DNA from: Actinomycetota bacterium
GTDB lineage: Bacteria > Actinomycetota > UBA4738
Length of the DNA: 5,947 bases
Reading direction: 5' to 3'
Assembly (NCBI GenBank): GCA_005885025.1
Contig: VAYC01000233.1
Span: forward strand, 1 to 5,947
The notes under the pieces were generated by a model. It made no database searches. It had not been told where the DNA came from and worked only from the letters and a program-made list of their open reading frames with translations. This document shows, one piece after another, positions 1 through 5,306 of this stretch. The translations under genes were made by a program, and so were the position numbers. How positions within the stretch are numbered: position 1 is the stretch's first letter; every line of letters begins with the position of its first letter.

Positions 1-28
1 GCTTCTTCCGCCCAGTTCGCGGGGGCAT
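1..28 (-). CDS. Possible start of a downstream gene, cut by the window edge
   Basis: An ATG on the minus strand lies 4 nt after the mctB stop codon. It opens a frame reading MPPRTGRKK before the window ends. The close spacing fits another operon member. In mycobacteria the gene after mctB is pyrG (CTP synthase), but nine basic residues cannot identify the product. There is no strong Shine-Dalgarno sequence. This is a positional inference only. Confidence 0.25.
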
Positions 29-32
29 CAGG

Positions 33-947
33 TCAAGGTTTCGGCAGGAGCGCCGAGGCTCCGGCCTTCACCCCGTAGTCGCCCCCCTTGCCGGGGGAGG
101 CCAGGAGGTCCCGCAGCCCGAGCACCAGCGCCAGCCGGCCGGCCATGTTGTCGGCGTCGTCCACGGTGACGAGGCGTCCGTCGACGCTTCCGTCGTCCCG
201 AAGCAGCGCCACGAACGGCGCCAGGGTCGTTTCCGTCTCGGCCGCCGCCACCGGCCGTTGGGCCTCGACCAACGCCGCTGCCAAAGGCGCCATGAAGAAA
301 CCGGGATCGACCGCTGGTGGCCGGCTTGTGCCGGAGAGGAGGACCACGGCTTGGCCTCCGCCTCCGATGCCGGACGTCCCGGTCCCGCCCCGGACGAGCA
401 CGAAGCCGGCCGAGTCCAGCGAGCTCAACACGTCGTCGCTCGGCGCCAGCCCTGGGCCGTTGGCCAGCCGCGCCCCGACGGCGCGGGCGGCTTCCTTCGC
501 CAATCCGTCAGGCGCGCCGCTGTTGACCGTCCCCAACGCGCCGGCCAAGGCGGCCTGAGAAGTGCTGTCCGACAATGCCATCCGATTGGTTACCACGATC
601 TCCGCCAACACCGATGCCCCGGCGTCGCTGAGCGCGCGGCGGACACTGTCCACGTCCGAGGCACTCACGTCCTGCTGGGTCACCAACAGCACCTCGGCTC
701 CCGTCAACTGGTCCCTGATCAGGAAGGGCATGACGATGTTCTCGACGCTCTTCGACGCGTCCAGCTGCGAGTTCAGGTCGGCGATCTGGGTCTTCAGCTT
801 GTCCGAGCTCTCCACCGCGGCGTCCGTTCGACGCCTCAGGTCGTCGACGATCCCCTGATTCACCACGGTTGTCCCCACCACCACGCCCAACGCCAGGGCC
901 AGGAACACCGCCACGATCGACACGAGGTGATAGCGGAGCGAGATCAA
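33..947 (-). CDS. mctB: SteB/MctB-family membrane protein (DUF3186, annotated as copper transporter)
   Basis: This 304-residue protein starts with MISLRYHLVSIVAVFLALA, the hallmark N-terminus of the Rv1698/MctB family. A single membrane segment spans about residues 8-29. A predicted coiled coil follows at about 33-68 (charged heptad-like DDLRRR...SQLDASKSVE), then a large soluble domain with a glycine-rich stretch near 188-198. In M. tuberculosis the homologue is linked to copper tolerance. In Corynebacterium the homologue SteB works with SteA in septal cell-wall cleavage and cell separation. The membrane anchor plus coiled coil and the adjacent steA suit the latter role, but function is inferred from family. 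The start is TTG; its first bases overlap the steA stop (TTGA), implying translational coupling. Length is normal for the family (about 310). Confidence 0.9.
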   Translation of the reverse strand: MISLRYHLVSIVAVFLALALGVVVGTTVVNQGIVDDLRRRTDAAVESSDKLKTQIADLNSQLDASKSVENIVMPFLIRDQLTGAEVLLVTQQDVSASDVDSVRRALSDAGASVLAEIVVTNRMALSDSTSQAALAGALGTVNSGAPDGLAKEAARAVGARLANGPGLAPSDDVLSSLDSAGFVLVRGGTGTSGIGGGGQAVVLLSGTSRPPAVDPGFFMAPLAAALVEAQRPVAAAETETTLAPFVALLRDDGSVDGRLVTVDDADNMAGRLALVLGLRDLLASPGKGGDYGVKAGASALLPKP

Positions 948-2113
948 TGGGTCACCCTGAAGACGAAGTTGCGGACCGACTCGTACAGCAACCGGACCAG
1001 CAGCCTGAGGGGTGGGGAGATCGCCACCACCATGATGATGGCCAGCAGCGCCGCGCTGACGAGCAACGCCGCGTCGCGCCCACGGATCCGGCCGCGGTAC
1101 ATCCGGGACACCCCCTTCGCGTCGACCAGGATCTCCCCAACCCGAAGTCGGACCAGGAAGGTGCTCGCCATGCCCATGCGACCCTTGTCCAGGAATTCGC
1201 GAAGGTTGCCGTGGCTCCCCACCGCCACGATGAGGTCGGCGCCCTTGCCGTGCGCCAGCAGGAAGGCCATGTCCTCGCTGGTCCCCGAGACCTGGAGCGT
1301 CTTGAACGGCCGGGCCAGCGCGGTCAACCGCTCCTCGCCGGGAGCGTACCCGTTCGGATAGGCGTGCAAGACGATCTCCGCCCCTGAGCGGAGGGCTCGC
1401 TCGGAGACCGAGTCCATGTCGCCGACGATGAGATCTGGACGGTACCCGTGCTCGAGCAACTCGTCGGCTCCTCCGTCGACGCCGATCAGGACGGGGTGGA
1501 CCTCGCGGATGTAGGGCTTGAGGGCGGCGAGGTCCTCCTTGTAGTGATAGCCGCGGACCACCACCAGGACGTGCCGGCCGGTGAGGTCGTGATCGAGGTC
1601 GGGAAGCCCGGCTCCCCCGAACAACAGGTCCCGTTCGCGGGCCATGAACTCCACGGTGTTCTGGGCGAAGCTCTCGAACTGATCGGCCAGGCGCTGGCGG
1701 GCCATTTCCATCTCGGCCGTGACCGATTCGCGAGTCTGGCGGTTCCCCACCGCCGCCACCCGGCCGTCCAGGTACAGACGGTCTCCATCGATCCGCACCT
1801 CGTCACCTTCTCGGATCTTCGACATCACGAGGTGTCCCACGCCGTCGATCAAGGTCACTCCGTGCTCGACCAAGATGAGCGGCCCAAGGTTCGGATAGCG
1901 GCCGCTGATGGAAGGAGCCGCGTCCACCACGGCGACCACGCCCTTCTCGACCAGGCCCTCGGCGGCCACGCGGTCGAGGTCCTCGTGGTCGATCACGGCG
2001 ATCTCGCCCGGTTGGATCCGCCGAAGGAGGTTCTTGGTCCGCCGGTCGACCCTGGCAACCCGGGCCGCCTGCCCGCCCGGGCGGGCGCGCCGCCTGACGA
2101 GCCTAAGAGCCAC
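944..2113 (-). CDS. steA: SteA-like cell-separation protein with thiamin-pyrophosphokinase-like domain
   Basis: This 389-residue protein closely follows the Rv1697/SteA pattern. An N-terminal domain carries ARVDRRTKNLLRRIQPGEIAV and GRYPNLGP (about residues 71-78). The central domain resembles thiamin pyrophosphokinase, with GVDGGADEL near 211, GDMDS at 231-235 and a GTSEDMAFLLA segment near 277-287. A C-terminal membrane helix lies at about 347-366, with a short basic tail. SteA forms a septal complex with SteB in Corynebacteriales and promotes daughter-cell separation; it is not known to make thiamin pyrophosphate. The GTG start is supported by AGGTGA six bases upstream and by alignment of the basic N-terminus. 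The gene overlaps mctB by 4 nt. In the usual actinobacterial order recN would precede it, but here nadK does, 50 nt away. Confidence 0.9.
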   Translation of the reverse strand: MALRLVRRRARPGGQAARVARVDRRTKNLLRRIQPGEIAVIDHEDLDRVAAEGLVEKGVVAVVDAAPSISGRYPNLGPLILVEHGVTLIDGVGHLVMSKIREGDEVRIDGDRLYLDGRVAAVGNRQTRESVTAEMEMARQRLADQFESFAQNTVEFMARERDLLFGGAGLPDLDHDLTGRHVLVVVRGYHYKEDLAALKPYIREVHPVLIGVDGGADELLEHGYRPDLIVGDMDSVSERALRSGAEIVLHAYPNGYAPGEERLTALARPFKTLQVSGTSEDMAFLLAHGKGADLIVAVGSHGNLREFLDKGRMGMASTFLVRLRVGEILVDAKGVSRMYRGRIRGRDAALLVSAALLAIIMVVAISPPLRLLVRLLYESVRNFVFRVTH

Positions 2114-2119
2114 GACCGG

Positions 2120-2125
2120 TCACCT
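2120..2125 (-). promoter_or_regulatory. Ribosome binding site of steA
   Basis: The minus strand reads AGGTGA here, six bases before the GTG start of steA. It is the clearest Shine-Dalgarno match in the minus-strand block and fixes the steA start. The other minus-strand genes appear to rely on overlap or on leaderless initiation. Confidence 0.6.
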
Positions 2126-2163
2126 GAAACCTCTGGGGGGAAGGCGAGGACATGCCCGAAATC

Positions 2164-3084
2164 CTAGCGGGAGCCTCTCGGGTCGGGCCCGATGTCTGCC
2201 GGATCGAGGCCGACATGAGGGGCGGCCCCCGGGAGCGAGAACTTCTCCCTCAGCAGGGCGAAGAAACTGGGCGACCCCTCTCTGCGCACCAGCCGCGCCG
2301 GCCGCTCGGCCGGTTCGATACGGACCCGCGACCCCACGGGGAGCTCGAGCGCCGGCCGCCCGTCGGCGGAGATCACGCCGGGTTCCTCACCCAGTACCTC
2401 GATGGTCACGCCCTCTTCGGTGGAGAGCACGATGGACCGGTCGAACACCATGTGCGGGGAGACGGGAGTGAGGAGGAGGCAGGGGACCTTTGGCGACACG
2501 ATGGGCCCACGCGCGGAGAACGAATACGCGGTCGATCCGGTGGGGGTGGCCACCATGACCCCGTCGGCGGAGAACGTCGTCACGTATTCGCCGCCGATCC
2601 GCGCCGCCAGCGTGATGAGGCGGTGGCGGGCCTTCTTCTCCACGATGACCTCATTCAGAGCCCACTGCGGCTCGTCCCAAGGAGCGCCCTCCGCCCGCGC
2701 TTCCAGAGCCAAGCGCTCTTCGACCCGTGCCTTCCCCTCGAGGAGGCGGCTCAGCAGCGTCGGGGCATCGGCAGGTTCGACCTCGGTCAAGAAGCCCAAC
2801 CGCCCGACCTTCACCCCGAGCACCGGGACGTTCGCCTGGGCGGCGAGCTGGGCGGCCCGAAGGAGCGTCCCGTCCCCCCCGACGGACAGGACGAGGTCCA
2901 GTCCCTCACCGAAGGATCCGATCGGAACCTTCTCGTCGGCGCCGAGGTCTTCGCCTTCCAGCCCTCGCGTCGAGATGCCCCGCTCGCGCAGCCACCGGAT
3001 CAGGTCCTCCGCCGCCTCGAGGGCGCCGGAGCGCCCCGCGTGCACGACCAGACCCACCCTTCGGAGGTTCGCGCGTTCAGCCAT
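2164..3084 (-). CDS. nadK: NAD kinase
   Basis: This cytoplasmic enzyme phosphorylates NAD to NADP using ATP or polyphosphate. The 306-residue frame shows every family signature: GGDGTLLRAA at residues 69-78 with the catalytic Asp at 71, VGRLGFLTE at 93-101, the NE pair at 144-145, and DGVMVATPTGSTAYS at 174-188. The beta-rich C-terminal domain includes LLLTPVSPH and FDRSIVL. The fold should end near LREKFSLPG (about 285); about 20 extra Pro/Gly-rich residues follow. I chose the ATG at 3084 (MAERANLRRVGLVVHAGR) because the family begins just before GLVVH. The open frame continues 69 codons further upstream, but that stretch is antiparallel in information content to tlyA and lacks family similarity. 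The first 8 nt overlap the end of tlyA, indicating coupled translation; an AAGGAG lies 13 nt upstream, too far to be a standard site. Confidence 0.95.
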   Translation of the reverse strand: MAERANLRRVGLVVHAGRSGALEAAEDLIRWLRERGISTRGLEGEDLGADEKVPIGSFGEGLDLVLSVGGDGTLLRAAQLAAQANVPVLGVKVGRLGFLTEVEPADAPTLLSRLLEGKARVEERLALEARAEGAPWDEPQWALNEVIVEKKARHRLITLAARIGGEYVTTFSADGVMVATPTGSTAYSFSARGPIVSPKVPCLLLTPVSPHMVFDRSIVLSTEEGVTIEVLGEEPGVISADGRPALELPVGSRVRIEPAERPARLVRREGSPSFFALLREKFSLPGAAPHVGLDPADIGPDPRGSR

Positions 3085-3901
3085 GGCGGGCGGCGAGCTC
3101 CTTCCCTTCCTCGACGGCCCGTTCCAGGTCGGATTGGATCGATCCGTCGGGGCCCGTATCCGCTCCGGTGCGCCGCCGGGCGTGCAGGAAGAACTCCACG
3201 TTCCCCGCCGGGCCCACCAGCGGCGAGGGCATGACACCGTCGACCTCGAGGCCCAGCTCCTCCGCGGCCATAGCCACGGACCGCAGGACACGCCGCCACA
3301 CCTCCGCGTCTCTTACGACCCCGCCCCCGCTATCCGCCTCGGAGCGGCCGGCTTCGAACTGCGGCTTCACGAGCAACACGAACTCCGCGCCGGGCGCCGA
3401 GCATCGCACGAGCGCCGGCAGAACCAGTCGCAAGGAGATGAACGAGAGGTCCGCGGTGACCAGATCTGGAACGTTCGGCAATGCCTCGGGCTGGAGGTCC
3501 CGGACGTTGGTCCGCTCCAGCACCGTCACTCGAGCATCCTCCCGAAGCCGCCAGTCGAGCTGTCCGTACCCGACATCGATGGCGATCACGTGGGCCGCCT
3601 CCCTGGAAACGAGGCAGTCGGTGAAGCCCCCCGTGGACGCGCCGGCGTCCAGGGCGGTTCGCCCGGAAACATGGACGCCGAACCGGTCGAGTGCGGCATC
3701 GAGCTTCTCTCCTCCCCGTGACACGAACCGCCCGGCGGACCGGGCCATGGCAATCGGCTCCTCGGGCAGGACCAGCATGCTCGACTTCGCTGCCGGACGG
3801 CCGGCCACGGTCACCTTGCCCGAGCGGATGGCGTCCGTCGCCTCGGAGCGGCTGGCCGCGATCCCCCGGCGCACCATCTCGACGTCGAGGCGCCGGCGCA
3901 C
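3077..3901 (-). CDS. tlyA: TlyA-family rRNA (cytidine-2'-O)-methyltransferase
   Basis: This 274-residue protein has an N-terminal S4 RNA-binding domain (about residues 1-62) and a FtsJ/RrmJ-type methyltransferase domain. Visible motifs are SRGGEKL at 61-67, the SAM-binding DAGASTGGFTD at 85-95, DVGYGQL at 109-115, ERTNVRDL near 129, DLSFIS at 151-156, KPQFE at 179-183 and GPAGNVEFF at 230-238. K66, D151, K179 and E236 fit the expected catalytic tetrad. Family members 2'-O-methylate C1920 of 23S rRNA, and type II enzymes also C1409 of 16S rRNA, which affects capreomycin/viomycin susceptibility. The N-terminus and length resemble the mycobacterial type II enzyme, so dual specificity is likely but inferred. 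The GTG start aligns with the mycobacterial start (MARRARVDAELVRRG versus MRRRLDVEMVRRG). It has no Shine-Dalgarno sequence and lies 1 nt after the stop of a short upstream ORF. Confidence 0.95.
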   Translation of the reverse strand: MRRRLDVEMVRRGIAASRSEATDAIRSGKVTVAGRPAAKSSMLVLPEEPIAMARSAGRFVSRGGEKLDAALDRFGVHVSGRTALDAGASTGGFTDCLVSREAAHVIAIDVGYGQLDWRLREDARVTVLERTNVRDLQPEALPNVPDLVTADLSFISLRLVLPALVRCSAPGAEFVLLVKPQFEAGRSEADSGGGVVRDAEVWRRVLRSVAMAAEELGLEVDGVMPSPLVGPAGNVEFFLHARRRTGADTGPDGSIQSDLERAVEEGKELAARHG

Positions 3902-3902
3902 G

Positions 3903-3986
3903 TCACGCCAGGGCGAGGCCTTCGCGCTGGGCGAAGGCGTATGCCATCACCCGGGCGCGTACGAAGGTGCGCGTGCCCTCGAGCAT
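3903..3986 (-). CDS. Candidate leaderless small ORF coupled to tlyA (27 aa)
   Basis: An ATG at 3986 opens a 27-codon frame (MLEGTRTFVRARVMAYAFAQ, then REGLALA) whose TGA stop is followed by one base and the GTG of tlyA. Third codon positions are almost all G or C (only three A outside the start and stop), the codon signature of the neighbouring real genes. A TATCCT hexamer ends seven bases before the ATG, the spacing of leaderless actinobacterial transcripts. There is no Shine-Dalgarno sequence, and tlyA has none either, so translation of this ORF may feed ribosomes into tlyA. A small conserved hypothetical (Rv1693, longer) occupies this slot in M. tuberculosis; homology was not established. 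No domain or membrane segment is recognised. It could also be merely a translated leader. Confidence 0.4.
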   Translation of the reverse strand: MLEGTRTFVRARVMAYAFAQREGLALA

Positions 3987-3993
3987 CGAAGCA

Positions 3994-3999
3994 AGGATA
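3994..3999 (-). promoter_or_regulatory. Candidate -10 box for the minus-strand operon
   Basis: The minus strand reads TATCCT, fitting the actinobacterial TAnnnT -10 consensus. Transcription would start about seven bases later, at or next to the ATG at 3986, giving a leaderless mRNA for the small ORF and tlyA. No credible -35 hexamer is seen; the upstream spacer is almost pure G/C. This is predicted from sequence only. Confidence 0.4.
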
Positions 4000-4026
4000 C
4001 CCCCCGGGCCCCCTCCGACCGGCGGG

Positions 4027-4032
4027 TATAAT
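4027..4032 (+). promoter_or_regulatory. Candidate -10 box (TATAAT) for the plus-strand gene pair
   Basis: A perfect TATAAT sits in an otherwise very GC-rich gap, 62 nt before the GTG at 4095. Transcription from it would start near 4039 and give a leader of about 55 nt. No matching -35 hexamer is present at 16-18 nt spacing. It lies about 30 bp from the opposing TATCCT, so the two promoters would be divergent with overlapping upstream regions. Confidence 0.4.
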
Positions 4033-4083
4033 CCGCGCCGCCGGCCGTCCCCCCTTCTCCAGCATCCGGCGATCCTGCTCGAT

Positions 4084-4090
4084 GAGGGAG
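4084..4090 (+). promoter_or_regulatory. Ribosome binding site of the SCP2-like gene
   Basis: The sequence GAGGGAG lies four bases before the GTG at 4095. The spacing is slightly short but usable. Together with the family-like N-terminus it supports this start over other nearby codons. Confidence 0.45.
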
Positions 4091-4094
4091 CATC

Positions 4095-4425
4095 GTGGCG
4101 ACGAAGCGTCAGGTCGAGCGGAAGCTTCGAGAGCTGATCAAGCGCCTGGAGGAATCCGGCAGCGGGGTGCGCAGCTCGTTGGCGGGCGCCCTGCCGGAAT
4201 CCAGGATCATCGAGGTCGCCGTGTCCGACCTCGGCGTGTCCTATTGGACCGAACTCGCCGACGGCGCGATGAGCTCGCTCCACGAGGGCGTGCCTGACCA
4301 GCACGAGATCCGGATCCGTGTCTCGAGCGACGACCTGGAGGTCCCTCTTCTCGGCCTACGTCGCCGGGCAGGTCAAGATCGACGCGAGCTTCAGCGACCT
4401 GCTCCGCCTGCGCAAACTGGCATGA
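4095..4425 (+). pseudogene. Small SCP2-like protein, reading frame disrupted near 4338
   Basis: From the GTG at 4095 the frame gives MATKRQVERKLRELIKRLEE, then a segment with SYWTELADGAMSSLHEGVP and an IRIRVSSDDL motif (residues about 72-81). That pattern resembles small actinobacterial SCP2/sterol-carrier-like proteins, which are lipid-binding folds of unclear role. After SSDDL the frame turns into low-complexity Arg/Pro sequence. The adjacent frame resumes a plausible C-terminus from about 4339: RSLFSAYVAGQVKIDASFSD, then LLRLRKLA and TGA at 4423-4425. Moving between frames needs a loss of 2 mod 3 bases (or a gain of one). Several residues usual between the SDDL motif and the FSAYVAG segment (a short AL..G stretch) also seem absent, so a small deletion is more likely than a single inserted base. 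Without correction the first frame runs on to 4457. The SCP2 assignment is by pattern memory and is moderate. Confidence 0.55.
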
Positions 4426-4453
4426 AGAGGCCGGCGGGGGGCAGACTGAACCC

Positions 4454-5306
4454 GTGATCCCCATCCGTGACGACAACCCGGTCCAGCACTTCCCGATCGT
4501 CACCGTCGCCGTCATCGCCCTGAACGTGCTGGCCTTCCTGTTGTGGCAACCCACGTTCGGCAGCGAGACGGATCAGCAGACGTTCTTCTTCTGCCACGCC
4601 GAGATCCCGTGGGAAGTCACGCACCAGACCAGCTTGGGAGAGGGGGGACCGGAGGCGCGCAAGGAGATCGCCGAGCAATTCCATGAGGGCGAGGGCCAAG
4701 CGGCGCAGGATCAGCGGTTCCTCGAACAGCACTGCGGCAACAAGTCCTGGTGGGAATCGATCTTCGTCGCCATGTTCCTGCACGGGAGCTGGCTGCACAT
4801 CGGAGGCAACATGCTGTTCCTGTGGGTATTCGGGAACAACGTCGAGGACAAGCTGGGTGGCCGGGATCGTCGCCTCCCTCGCCCAGCTCCTGGTCAGCCT
4901 GAACTCCGTGGTCCCCAATCTCGGCGCTTCGGGCGCCATCGCCGGCGTGCTCGGTGCGTATATCGTCATGTTCCCGAGGCGTCGCGTGCTGACGCTCGTG
5001 ATCTTCTTCTTCATCACCTTCGTGTATCTGCCCGCCTACGTCGTGCTGGGGGCGTGGTTCGTTCTCCAACTGTTCAGCGGTGTGGGATCACTCGCCTCGC
5101 GCGTCAACACGGGCGGTGGGATCGCCTTCTTCGCCCACATCGGAGGCTTCACGTTCGGCGCGCTGCTGGCGCTGCTGTTCTTCCCGAAGGAGCGGTTCGG
5201 GGCGCTGCCGCCGCCGCGGCGGCCGGACGTCCCCAGCGGATGGGGTTTGGGACGCCGACGCCCGCCGCCGTTCGGTGACCAGTACGGGGGTGGCTGGCCC
5301 GGCTAG
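4454..5306 (+). pseudogene. Rhomboid-family intramembrane serine protease, reading frame disrupted near 4856
   Basis: The GTG start gives MIPIRDDNPVQHFPIVTVAV and a first membrane helix at about residues 14-31, typical of actinobacterial rhomboids. A long hydrophilic loop follows, then FLHGSWLHIGGNMLFLWVFG with the HxxxN pair (H115, N119) and NNVEDKLG. The frame then degrades. The next frame resumes at about 4857 with VAGIVASLAQLL, the nucleophile motif GASG (Ser codon 4929-4931), helices IVMFPRRRVLTLVIFFFITF, the catalytic His in FFAHIGGFTFGALL (codon 5136-5138) and a Pro/Gly-rich tail. The usual first half of the third helix (a RFLxFYL-like stretch) is missing at the junction. By family spacing about 29 bases are lost, which also explains the frame change. 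Both catalytic residues survive, but translation as given would stop at 5278 in the wrong frame. The gene starts 28 nt after the SCP2-like stop and was probably co-transcribed with it. A sequencing or assembly error is a serious alternative to true inactivation. Confidence 0.8.
5303..5306. other. Shared CTAG: overlapping stop codons of convergent genes
   Basis: The TAG ending the rhomboid frame (5304-5306) and the TAG ending the HAD-GNAT gene (5303-5305, minus strand) share the palindrome CTAG. There is no spacer, so no intergenic terminator can exist between these two genes. Transcripts must end inside the opposing coding sequence. Confidence 0.8.

Noticed and set aside
2114..2163. Transcription terminator between nadK and steA
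   Set aside because: No stable inverted repeat followed by a T-run is visible in the 50 nt gap. A steA ribosome binding site is present instead.
258..2167. Plus-strand open frames opposite mctB and steA
   Set aside because: The minus-strand genes have clear family signatures and coupled starts. The opposite frames are compositional shadows.
2508..2519. SARGP in place of the classical SAGGP in NAD kinase
   Set aside because: I recall this variant in other actinobacterial NAD kinases, and all catalytic motifs are intact, so it is not evidence of altered function.
3085..3291. N-terminal extension of nadK by 69 codons
   Set aside because: The extra stretch lies entirely within tlyA, is Arg/Ser/Trp-rich and has no similarity to NAD kinases. 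The family N-terminus begins just before GLVVH, matching the ATG at 3084.
2402..4031. Long plus-strand open frames of more than 400 codons across the nadK/tlyA region
   Set aside because: They are antisense to two certain genes, are rich in Arg, Ser and Pro, and show no family motif. High GC content leaves such frames open by chance.
3987..4304. Upstream extension of the small minus-strand frame to a 133-codon ORF
   Set aside because: It runs antisense through the SCP2-like gene and across both promoter candidates, with no motif. Only the 3' part after 3986 has a plausible start context.
4335..4866. Programmed ribosomal frameshifting in the two plus-strand genes
   Set aside because: Residues expected at both junctions are missing, not just out of frame, and no slippery heptamer or downstream structure is evident. 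Deletion or assembly error explains more.
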